Under the pieces are notes generated by a model. The model was not told where the DNA came from. It searched no databases and saw only the letters and a list, made by a program, of their open reading frames with translations. Shown piece after piece: positions 1-5,125 of a DNA stretch of 8,192 nt (its first letter is position 1; the number at the start of each line of letters is the position of its first letter). Made by a program: the position numbers and the translations under genes. The DNA is from Actinomycetota bacterium. GTDB taxonomy: Bacteria; Actinomycetota; Acidimicrobiia; Acidimicrobiales; JAMCPL01. The stretch covers positions 1 to 8,192 of the forward strand of contig JAMCPC010000094.1 in assembly GCA_023379725.1 (NCBI GenBank), given 5' to 3'.

Positions 1-129
1 CATGATGGCAATCTTGTGGACTGCGCCAAGCTCGGTAGTGTATGCGCTTCGGAAACGGTTACCCACTTTGGCTCTACTCCCCACGCAGATATTCGGGCAT
101 TGGCCGAAGAGCATGGTGCCTTATTGTAG
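1..129 (+). CDS. C-terminal end of a PfkB-family carbohydrate/nucleoside kinase (partial)
   Basis: An open frame enters from the left edge and stops at TAG 127-129, leaving the last 42 residues. The stretch DCAKLGSVCASETVTHFG followed by a helix-like tail (residues ADIRALAEEHGALL) resembles the final helix of PfkB/ribokinase-fold kinases of the adenosine-kinase-like group, where a conserved 'a.lGs..As..v...G' segment follows the catalytic GAGD loop. The catalytic loop itself lies outside the window, so substrate (adenosine, ribose, fructose or another sugar) cannot be told. The gene ends 15 bases before the phosphodiesterase gene on the same strand and could be co-transcribed with it. Family assignment rests on a short tail and is therefore moderate. 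Confidence 0.6.
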   Translation, partial: HDGNLVDCAKLGSVCASETVTHFGSTPHADIRALAEEHGALL

Positions 130-134
130 TGGTG

Positions 135-143
135 TGCTAATGT
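135..143 (+). promoter_or_regulatory. Possible extended -10 element before the phosphodiesterase gene
   Basis: TGCTAATGT has the TGn extension and a TANNNT core, and its end lies 7 bases before ATG 151. That spacing would place the transcript start on the ATG, as for a leaderless mRNA. No matching -35 hexamer is seen and the element is short, so chance occurrence is quite possible. It favours ATG 151 over ATG 145 if it is real. Confidence 0.22.
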
Positions 144-144
144 A

Positions 145-1038
145 ATGTGCATGCCTGCTGCAATTGATTGGCGCCAAAGGAGGATTATTTCATATGCGCA
201 TCAAGGGGGTAGTTATGAGTGGCCATCTTCTACGATGGCTGCTATTCGCAGTGCACTGAAACAGGGTGCTACCGGTATTGAATTGGATGTGCATTCAACT
301 CTCGATGGACACCTGGTAGTATGCCATGATCCGGAGGTGGATCGTACTACCAATGGTTCCGGGAAGATTGCATCGATGACTTGGGAAGAGATTTCCAAGC
401 TGGACAATGCCTACTGGTTCGTGCCAGGTAGGGAGATTACAAGAGATTTACCAGAGGATGCCTATGTTTTACGAGGAAGAGCAGAAACTGACCCTGATTT
501 TAGGATTGCTCGCCTGGATGAGGTCATTGAGTTGATGCAGGATTATCCTGGTGTAGTAGTCAACCTTGACATAAAGCAAACCTATCCAGAGGTGGATCCG
601 TACGAAGAGAGGCTGGCCGATCTTATTCGTCGTAATGCATTCGAGGAAAGAACGATAGTAGCCTCCTTTTTGGACTCAGCATTGGAGCGCTTTCATGTAT
701 ATGCCCCAGAGATCTTTACAGCTGCCGGTCCTTCTTTTGTATCGGATTTTGTGAGAGCACTACAGGCACAACAGCATCCCGATGTGCATATTGATCTGAA
801 TCAAGTATCATTTCAGGTTCCAACGGGATTTTCAACTCCCACCTTTTCGGTTACGATAGTAGATGCCAATTTTATCGAGACTGCTCACAATTACGGGCTG
901 GCTGTACATGTCTGGACGATAAATGATGCCGCAGAGATGGAGAGACTTATCGACCTGGGGGTGGATGGTATTATTACCGATCGGCCAACCATTCTCGTAG
1001 ACATGCTCGACAGGAGAGGAATGACCTGGCAATTGTAG
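145..1038 (+). CDS. Glycerophosphodiester phosphodiesterase (GDPD family)
   Basis: The enzyme is expected to hydrolyse glycerophosphodiesters to glycerol-3-phosphate and an alcohol. No signal peptide or membrane segment is seen, so it should act in the cytosol on phospholipid head-group products. The TIM-barrel landmarks are in order: YAHQGG (catalytic His19), metal-binding Glu46 and Asp48 in ELDVH, second catalytic His61 in CHDPEVDRTTNG, Asp142 in NLDIK where most family members have Glu, and the closing VHVWTIND and GVDGIITDRP strands. The usual HRG...PENT motif is HQGG...PSST here, a variant I recall from actinobacterial GDPDs, which also share the WFVPG and YVLRGRA insert seen near residues 90-112. 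At 297 residues the length is normal. The start is uncertain: ATG 145 and ATG 151 are both possible, neither with a good Shine-Dalgarno sequence. It runs tail to tail with the bL37 gene, with 7 bases between the stop codons. Confidence 0.9.
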   Translation: MCMPAAIDWRQRRIISYAHQGGSYEWPSSTMAAIRSALKQGATGIELDVHSTLDGHLVVCHDPEVDRTTNGSGKIASMTWEEISKLDNAYWFVPGREITRDLPEDAYVLRGRAETDPDFRIARLDEVIELMQDYPGVVVNLDIKQTYPEVDPYEERLADLIRRNAFEERTIVASFLDSALERFHVYAPEIFTAAGPSFVSDFVRALQAQQHPDVHIDLNQVSFQVPTGFSTPTFSVTIVDANFIETAHNYGLAVHVWTINDAAEMERLIDLGVDGIITDRPTILVDMLDRRGMTWQL

Positions 1039-1045
1039 TTAACTG

Positions 1046-1120
1046 CTACGAGTTGGGCCTTTTCCCGTGATTTGCTTTTTTCTTTTTCTTCAACTTACGT
1101 TTGGAGGTTTTCTTGGACAT
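1046..1120 (-). CDS. Ribosomal protein bL37-like 24-residue basic protein
   Basis: Reading the minus strand from ATG 1120-1118 to TAG 1048-1046 gives 24 residues: MSKKTSKRKLKKKKK followed by ANHGKRPNS. Length, extreme basic charge and the ANHGKRPN ending match bL37, a tiny large-subunit ribosomal protein known from mycobacterial ribosome structures and conserved across Actinobacteria, where it contacts 23S rRNA. The family match is from memory of that C-terminal signature. An in-frame ATG at 1141-1139 would add seven residues (MADTITK) and has an AGGA four to five bases ahead. However, a strong promoter places the -10 hexamer between the two ATGs, so the shorter form is preferred. The TSS would coincide with its ATG, implying a leaderless mRNA. 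The poly-lysine run is encoded by mixed AAG/AAA codons. The gene is short enough to be missed by ordinary gene callers. Confidence 0.85.
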   Translation of the reverse strand: MSKKTSKRKLKKKKKANHGKRPNS

Positions 1121-1127
1121 CTTCGTT

Positions 1128-1156
1128 ATTGTATCAGCCATTAATCCTATGGTCAA
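1128..1156 (-). promoter_or_regulatory. Housekeeping-type promoter of the bL37 gene, predicted leaderless
   Basis: On the minus strand, TTGACC (1156-1151, five of six matches to the -35 consensus) is followed by a 17-base spacer and TACAAT (1133-1128, five of six matches to the -10 consensus). Seven bases (AACGAAG) separate the -10 from ATG 1120, so the expected transcription start is at or within a base or two of the A of the start codon. Hexamers and spacing are seen directly; use as a promoter is inference. Leaderless transcripts are common in Actinobacteria. Confidence 0.6.
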
Positions 1157-1184
1157 TAATTCAGGTGTGCAGTACGTTGGAATA

Positions 1185-1211
1185 TTGCAGAAGGTTGCCA
1201 ACATGGTGCAA
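1185..1211. promoter_or_regulatory. 27-base imperfect dyad, candidate operator
   Basis: Two nested inverted repeats share one centre at base 1198: outer arms TTGCA (1185-1189) and TGCAA (1207-1211), inner arms GTTG (1194-1197) and CAAC (1199-1202). Ten of the 13 possible base pairs around the centre match. It lies in the 142-base region between the divergent bL37 and DUF4232 genes, about 70 bases from each start. The size and two-fold symmetry fit a site for a dimeric repressor or activator. No run of T follows, so it does not look like a terminator. Confidence 0.35.
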
Positions 1212-1214
1212 GTA

Positions 1215-1237
1215 AACGGTCAATAACGGTCAATAAC
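1215..1237. repeat. 10-base tandem repeat in the divergent intergenic region
   Basis: AACGGTCAAT occurs twice head to tail (1215-1224 and 1225-1234) and is followed by AAC. The core GGTCAATAA recurs at 1151-1159, where its complement forms the -35 region of the bL37 promoter. A 10-base period puts the copies on the same face of the DNA helix, as in direct-repeat activator sites, but could also be accidental. Read on the minus strand the copies give TTGACC hexamers with no good -10 at the right distance. Confidence 0.45.
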
Positions 1238-1271
1238 TTAGGTATGCAATATACATCCCCCCTCAGGAAGC

Positions 1272-1277
1272 TATGAT
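1272..1277 (+). promoter_or_regulatory. Possible -10 hexamer before the DUF4232 gene
   Basis: TATGAT matches five of six bases of the -10 consensus and ends 6 bases before the GTG start at 1284, again the distance expected for a leaderless transcript. No -35 hexamer is recognisable 16-18 bases upstream. An AGGAAG at 1265-1270 could alternatively be a Shine-Dalgarno sequence, though 13 bases is a long distance to the GTG. Confidence 0.25.
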
Positions 1278-1283
1278 GGGTAT

Positions 1284-1982
1284 GTGAGATTTTCTTCTAT
1301 ACAGCATGACTCTACAGGTAGTATTCTTGGAACCACCATACTAGTAGTACTCGTAGCCATCGTAGCTGCCGGTGCAGCTGTATACTTTGTGACTCCGGCA
1401 CGTCACACCAGCCGTCCCAAGACCACTCCTACTAAGACTACCCATACCAAGACTCATTCCTCGTCGACTACCACTTCTACTACTACCACTTCTACTACAA
1501 CAAATACAACCGGTAATGGTAATACAACATCTGGTAGTGTAGTAAGCTGTACCGCTTCTCAGCTGGCGCTTTCGCATACGGTACCAAATATTGCCGCTGG
1601 AACTGCAGGTGAGGGAATTAGCCTGAAAAATGTTTCTTCCACTACATGCACACTCGACGGTTACCCGGATATACAGCTTTACAACAAGTATGGCCAGCCC
1701 ATGCAGACGACCGTTGTAAGAAACGGCGGATATGGCTTTACCTCTCAAGTTCCTACTGTAGTAACTCTCGATCCAGGCAGTTCTGCAGCATTTAATATTG
1801 GGTTCTCTGCCATTCCCAATGGCGCTACAGGTGGTTGTCCGTCGTCGAGCCAGGTAAGTATAGCGCTTCCACAGGGCACTTTTCATTATCCCGCTTACCT
1901 GACCGTTGCCGACTCTATTGCACCATGCAACGGTGGTCAAGTAACCGTTTCGGCCATTTATTCGGGATCACCCCGGTTGTAG
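1284..1982 (+). CDS. Membrane-anchored DUF4232-domain protein
   Basis: The 232-residue product has one hydrophobic segment at about residues 14-37 acting as an uncleaved N-terminal anchor. A Thr/Ser/Lys-rich linker (about 41-85, including a TTTST repeat) follows, then a DUF4232-like domain from about 88 to 230. The domain shows the family pattern of a starting Cys (Cys89), an N.S..TCTLDGYPDIQLYN segment (Cys122), and later Cys185 and Cys215. Four cysteines outside the membrane could form two disulphides. DUF4232 proteins are secreted or surface proteins of Actinobacteria with no established function, and none is proposed here. The only plausible start is GTG 1284, since an overlapping ATG (1282) runs straight into TGA. 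The linker's composition suggests it spans the cell wall and may be O-glycosylated (inference). It stands alone, 83 bases before the thiolase gene and divergent from bL37. Confidence 0.85.
   Translation: MRFSSIQHDSTGSILGTTILVVLVAIVAAGAAVYFVTPARHTSRPKTTPTKTTHTKTHSSSTTTSTTTTSTTTNTTGNGNTTSGSVVSCTASQLALSHTVPNIAAGTAGEGISLKNVSSTTCTLDGYPDIQLYNKYGQPMQTTVVRNGGYGFTSQVPTVVTLDPGSSAAFNIGFSAIPNGATGGCPSSSQVSIALPQGTFHYPAYLTVADSIAPCNGGQVTVSAIYSGSPRL
1467..1496 (+). repeat. Two perfect 15-base tandem copies in the Thr/Ser linker
   Basis: ACTACCACTTCTACT occurs at 1467-1481 and 1482-1496 without mismatch and in frame, encoding TTTST twice (residues 62-71). Exact DNA identity, not only similar amino acids, suggests recent slippage duplication. 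The linker length may vary between strains. Confidence 0.75.
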
Positions 1983-2049
1983 AATATTTGTGAATTGTAT
2001 GAGTTCATGGCTGTAGAGATGGCTTGCAGTCCTAGAAGTCTGCAGGAAG

Positions 2050-2059
2050 GTAATATTAC
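2050..2059. promoter_or_regulatory. Palindrome GTAATATTAC with -10-like hexamers before the thiolase gene
   Basis: GTAATATTAC is a perfect 10-base palindrome containing TAATAT (2051-2056) and TATTAC (2054-2059), 6-9 bases before ATG 2066. It could be a -10 region for a near-leaderless operon transcript; the best upstream hexamer, TTGCAG at 2024-2029, is 21 bases away and too far for a standard promoter. The only Shine-Dalgarno-like run (AGGAAGG, 2044-2050) lies 15 bases from the ATG, also far. The 83-base gap after the DUF4232 gene is the natural place for the operon promoter. Confidence 0.25.
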
Positions 2060-2065
2060 ATAATT

Positions 2066-3226
2066 ATGGTATCAATACTAGGCGTAGGAATGACCGCATG
2101 TAATAGGCGTGACATGACCATGGAGGAAATGGCCATGCAAGCGGTATCCAGCGCTCTCAGGGATGCTGAACTTGATGCCAGGGATATACACCTTGTGGTC
2201 TTTGGTAATGCGCTGGCAGGCAAGTTATTGGATCAGGGTTGCGTACGTGCGCAATCATACTTGGTAAACGCCGGTCTCGATAGAGCCGGTATGATCAATG
2301 TGGACAATTCATGTGCTAGTGGCTCCTCTGCTCTCCATGTGGCATACAATAGCGTCCAGGCTGATGAGGCCCCTGTACTGGTGGTGGGAGCAGAAAAAAT
2401 GTGGACAGGAGATCGAGATACCACTATTGCTGCCATAGAGGATGCTCTTACCGCAGCAGAAAGGCCAGAGCTTAGAGAGACTGTGGGAAGCCATGCTTCT
2501 GGTAGTGTATTTATGGGGTTCAATGCCCAGTGGGCCAATACCCAGCTTAAAGAACGTGGTACGACTATTGAAGAGATTGCCGCTACTGCCGCCAAGGCGC
2601 ATAATCTGGGTGTAGAAAATCCCACTGCTCAGCATGGTAAGCCCGTCACAGTAGAGGAAGTATTGAAATCCAGAGTAATAGCAGATCCTCTTACCAGGCT
2701 TATGTGTTCATCTTTTACGGACGGTGCGGCTGCGATGGTGCTGGGAAATAGTAACTCATCCGCATATCCTCGTATAGTGACTAATATACTGAGGTCGGGT
2801 ACTGGGCAGTTGGAGTATCACGATAGATTGTCTGACACTATTCAAGAAGTATGGAAGATCTCTGGTATGGAGCATAGTGATATAGATGTATTGGAGTTGC
2901 ACGATGCTACCAGTGCCGAAGAGCTTTATGCACTTGAAGCACTTGGGTATTTTGAACCCGGAGAAGCAGGCAGGGCAGTCTTGGCTGGCGATACTCTACC
3001 GACTGGATCGGCAGTATGTGTCAATCCGAGTGGCGGGCTTGTGGCAAGAGGACATCCTATTGGTGCAACAGGTATCTTTCAGGTCATAGAGTTGGTACAT
3101 CAAGTTACCGGGCGGGCGGGCACCAGGCAGCGGGCAAATGCTCGGTATGGCATGGCGGTGAATACTGGGGGTATAGTATATGGAGATGCCGCTGCTACCA
3201 GTATTACAATTATCGAAAGGCCGTAA
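2066..3226 (+). CDS. Thiolase-family protein, SCP-x/sterol-carrier type
   Basis: The 386-residue product belongs to the thiolase superfamily and should cleave or form beta-ketoacyl-CoA (acetyl-CoA acyltransferase activity) in the cytosol. It opens with the N-terminal strand VSILGVGMT, then NSCASGSSAL with nucleophilic Cys83, LELHDATSAEEL with His279 (the HD motif of SCP-2-type and archaeal thiolases), and NPSGGLVARGHPIGATG with catalytic His330. The second Cys of classical degradative or biosynthetic thiolases (CxG near the C-terminus) is absent; that place reads AVNTGGIVYGD, as expected of the SCP-x-like branch. Length is normal for that branch. No DUF35 zinc-ribbon gene, a frequent partner of such thiolases, is adjacent. 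It is the first gene of the plus-strand run, with the FabH-type gene starting 13 bases after its stop. Substrate chain length is not predictable. Confidence 0.88.
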   Translation: MVSILGVGMTACNRRDMTMEEMAMQAVSSALRDAELDARDIHLVVFGNALAGKLLDQGCVRAQSYLVNAGLDRAGMINVDNSCASGSSALHVAYNSVQADEAPVLVVGAEKMWTGDRDTTIAAIEDALTAAERPELRETVGSHASGSVFMGFNAQWANTQLKERGTTIEEIAATAAKAHNLGVENPTAQHGKPVTVEEVLKSRVIADPLTRLMCSSFTDGAAAMVLGNSNSSAYPRIVTNILRSGTGQLEYHDRLSDTIQEVWKISGMEHSDIDVLELHDATSAEELYALEALGYFEPGEAGRAVLAGDTLPTGSAVCVNPSGGLVARGHPIGATGIFQVIELVHQVTGRAGTRQRANARYGMAVNTGGIVYGDAAATSITIIERP

Positions 3227-3238
3227 TATATAAAAATC

Positions 3239-4192
3239 ATGACATCCTCTGACAATAAGCATTTAGGTGCAGGTGCGGTAACAACAGGTTGGGGTGTGGG
3301 CCTCCCTCCGACGATAGTGACCAATGCCGATTTGGAGGCTCGACTGGATACCAGTGATGAATGGATCACAGAACGTACAGGTATCAAACAACGACATATT
3401 GGAGGTACTACTGCAGAGTTGGCAATTATGGCAGGTAAGGAGGCTTTGGAGTCGGCCGGATTATTACCTGAAGATATAGATATATTACTGCTTGCAACTA
3501 CTACACCAGATGAACGCGTCCCGGGTACCTCAGCTACTGTCCAGAATGCTCTGGGGATTACTGGAGGTGCCTTCGACTTGAATGCAGCTTGTTCGGGTTT
3601 TGTCTATTCACTGGTAGTGGCTCATGGTCTTATAGGCATCGGTGCCAAGCGCATACTTCTCATAGGTTCGGAGACCTTGTCGTCTATTACTAACATGGAT
3701 GAGCGTACATTGGCAGTAGTCATTGGCGATGGTGCAGCAGGGATAGTCTTGGAGGCCACTGAAGGTCCTGGTGAGCTACTTTCATGGGATCTGGGCGCTG
3801 ATGGTTCATTAAAGCATCTTCTCTATTGCGATCATGGTGGATACCTGTTCATGGATGGTAAGGAGGTGTTCAGGCGGGCTGTAAGAATTATTGTGAACTC
3901 AGCGCAAAATGCGTTGAACAAAGTCGGTATCAGAAGTGAGGATATAGATCTCTTCGTTCCCCACCAGGCAAATGCACGAATCGTAGAAGCTGCTCGCGAG
4001 AGACTGGGAATATCTCCGGAGAAAGCCATGGTTACCATAGATCGTTACGGAAATACTTCTTCTTCTTCTATACCGCTTGCTTTGGTGGCCGCCATTCAAG
4101 AGGGAAAATTGAAGAAAGGCGATATTGTACTTCTTTCAGGTTTTGGGGCAGGTATGACATGGGGTAGTGCATTGCTTCGTTTTGGAGGATAG
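3239..4192 (+). CDS. fabH: Beta-ketoacyl-ACP synthase III (FabH type)
   Basis: FabH condenses an acyl-CoA primer with malonyl-ACP to begin fatty-acid synthesis. The 317-residue product carries all hallmarks: TSDEWITERTGIKQRHI (residues 38-54), catalytic Cys118 in AACSGF, His242 in PHQANARI, Asn272 in GNTSSSSIPLAL, and the closing GFGAGMTWGSALL. These motifs distinguish it from the related HMG-CoA synthases. It is not accompanied by fabD, acpP or fabF, so it may be an additional synthase that supplies special starters or a secondary product rather than the bulk fatty-acid enzyme; that is inference. ATG 3239 is the natural start, as residues from about 10 on align with the family's first strand. 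No Shine-Dalgarno sequence is evident, and the upstream 15 bases are very A/T-rich (TAATATATAAAAA), which might hold an internal -10. It follows the thiolase gene by 12 bases. Confidence 0.92.
   Translation: MTSSDNKHLGAGAVTTGWGVGLPPTIVTNADLEARLDTSDEWITERTGIKQRHIGGTTAELAIMAGKEALESAGLLPEDIDILLLATTTPDERVPGTSATVQNALGITGGAFDLNAACSGFVYSLVVAHGLIGIGAKRILLIGSETLSSITNMDERTLAVVIGDGAAGIVLEATEGPGELLSWDLGADGSLKHLLYCDHGGYLFMDGKEVFRRAVRIIVNSAQNALNKVGIRSEDIDLFVPHQANARIVEAARERLGISPEKAMVTIDRYGNTSSSSIPLALVAAIQEGKLKKGDIVLLSGFGAGMTWGSALLRFGG
4184..4188 (+). promoter_or_regulatory. Ribosome binding site of the nucleotidyltransferase gene
   Basis: GGAGG sits inside the last codons of the FabH-type gene, 10 bases before ATG 4199 and overlapping none of it. 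It is one of the few clear Shine-Dalgarno sequences in this window and fixes the start of the downstream gene. Its location suggests the two genes are translated from one mRNA. Confidence 0.6.
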
Positions 4193-4198
4193 TTACTG

Positions 4199-5065
4199 AT
4201 GCAACTGGTAATGCTTGCAGCAGGCATGGGTACGCGTTTTGGAGGCTGTAAACCCTTGGCTCCGGTAGGCATCAATGGTGATGCTCTGATTGATGTTACG
4301 GCATCTGATGCACGAGCGGCAGGCTTTGACGGTATAACGGTTATTACTGGTCCGAAAACCGGTCCTGCAATTCGTTATCATATATCGCGGTGTTGGCAAG
4401 GAAAAATAGACGTATCTTTTGCACACCAAGAGGTTCCATTGGGGACTGCACATGCAGTGGTATGTGCTGAAAAAGAATTGAGAGGCCGAGGACCTTTTGG
4501 GGTGGTAAACGGAGATGATATATATGGGGTCACTGCTTTAGCCAAACTGAGAGAATATTTGAGTACTTCTAGCACTAATTGCCTAGTGGCTTTTGCCCTG
4601 CGCAATACCATTATCACTGATGCTCCAGTTACAAGGGGGATATGCCTGACTGGCAGTGACGGTACTTTGAAATCGATCACCGAGCGCAAACAGGTCAGTC
4701 GTATAAGTGGGGATGAATATATTTCAAAAGACGGTCTTGAGCCTTCAATTCTCGATCCCGATGCGCCTGTATCTATGAATTTATGGGGATTTCAGCCCGA
4801 AATGCTCGACTATCTGTCGGTGGCGGTAGCAGAGGGGATAGATAGAAATAATGATGCCGAGGAGATTCTTTTACCTGAGGTGGTCGGGGATATGCTTGAT
4901 AGTCCCAGCGTCAGTAAGGATGCTGTCTTTAAAGTGCTTACCAGCAACGATCGTTGTATAGGGGTTACTCATGCGACTGACCTAAGTGTAGTTACCAGCA
5001 TACTACAATCTATGATAGGAGTAGGGGAGAGACCTGAATCATTGTGGTCCAACCACGTAGTATAG
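4199..5065 (+). CDS. Sugar-nucleotide pyrophosphorylase-like nucleotidyltransferase
   Basis: The 288-residue cytosolic protein opens with the nucleotide-binding signature LAAGMGTRFGGCKPLAPVG (about residues 6-24, Lys18 contacting phosphates in the family). Further on are QEVPLGTAHAV (about residues 77-87) and the metal-binding NGDD (Asp106), typical of NTP_transferase enzymes that join NTP with a sugar-1-phosphate or related phosphate. The NLWGFQPEMLDYL segment (about 198-210) is also usual in this subfamily. There is no hexapeptide-repeat C-terminal domain, so it is not bifunctional like GlmU, and the length equals the catalytic domain plus a short helical tail. The sugar and base cannot be read from sequence; glucose-1-phosphate, an N-acetylhexosamine-1-phosphate or a choline-phosphate-like substrate are all conceivable. 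The following hexosaminidase and glycosyltransferase genes make an amino sugar attractive, but this is inference from context. Confidence 0.83.
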   Translation: MQLVMLAAGMGTRFGGCKPLAPVGINGDALIDVTASDARAAGFDGITVITGPKTGPAIRYHISRCWQGKIDVSFAHQEVPLGTAHAVVCAEKELRGRGPFGVVNGDDIYGVTALAKLREYLSTSSTNCLVAFALRNTIITDAPVTRGICLTGSDGTLKSITERKQVSRISGDEYISKDGLEPSILDPDAPVSMNLWGFQPEMLDYLSVAVAEGIDRNNDAEEILLPEVVGDMLDSPSVSKDAVFKVLTSNDRCIGVTHATDLSVVTSILQSMIGVGERPESLWSNHVV

Positions 5066-5114
5066 CTGACGGTAAATGCACAAGAAGAGTTGAGACAGTA
5101 TAACCGATGATGAT

Positions 5115-5121
5115 AGGGTGG
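5115..5121 (+). promoter_or_regulatory. Ribosome binding site of the hexosaminidase gene
   Basis: AGGGTGG lies 4 bases before ATG 5126 and is the best Shine-Dalgarno match near it, supporting that start. The 60-base gap before this gene also contains TATAAC at 5099-5104, a fair -10 hexamer without a convincing -35, so an internal promoter is possible but unproven. Confidence 0.45.
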
Positions 5122-5125
5122 TCGT

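Noticed and set aside
176..196. AAAGGAGG followed 10 bases later by ATG 194, looking like a strong ribosome binding site inside the phosphodiesterase gene
   Set aside because: The ATG at 194 is out of frame and its frame gives no recognisable protein; the purine run simply encodes consecutive Arg codons just before the catalytic His strand.
1055..1090. GGG-CCC mini hairpin (1055-1066) followed by a T-rich stretch, resembling a terminator for the phosphodiesterase gene
   Set aside because: The stem has only three pairs and the T-rich run is the complement of lysine codons of the bL37 gene, which explains it fully.
1273..1287. Mini reading frame MMGM ending at TGA that overlaps the GTG start of the DUF4232 gene
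   Set aside because: Four codons with a start only two bases from the nearest Shine-Dalgarno-like run; more likely part of a -10 element or chance.
1341..1940. Long minus-strand open frame of 199 codons opposite the DUF4232 gene
   Set aside because: Its product is a Ser/Arg/Cys/Gly-rich sequence that mirrors the Thr-rich linker on the other strand, with no domain pattern; the plus-strand protein has clear family features.
1963..1978. CGGG-ATCAC-CCCG hairpin at the end of the DUF4232 gene as a terminator
   Set aside because: Only four pairs, inside the coding region, and not followed by a run of T.
2024..2045. TTGCAG...CTGCA inverted repeat before the thiolase gene, as a -35 element or operator
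   Set aside because: The stem is five pairs with a ten-base loop, and TTGCAG is 21 bases from the best -10 hexamer, outside the usual spacing.
2233..2625. Minus-strand open frame of 130 codons opposite the thiolase gene
   Set aside because: It lies wholly within the thiolase coding region, has no recognisable motif and no promoter or ribosome binding site.
3239..4192. Reading the FabH-type gene as an HMG-CoA synthase paired with the thiolase, as in archaeal mevalonate operons
   Set aside because: SDEWITERTGI, AACSGF and GNTSSSSIPLAL are FabH hallmarks, and no DUF35 partner is present.
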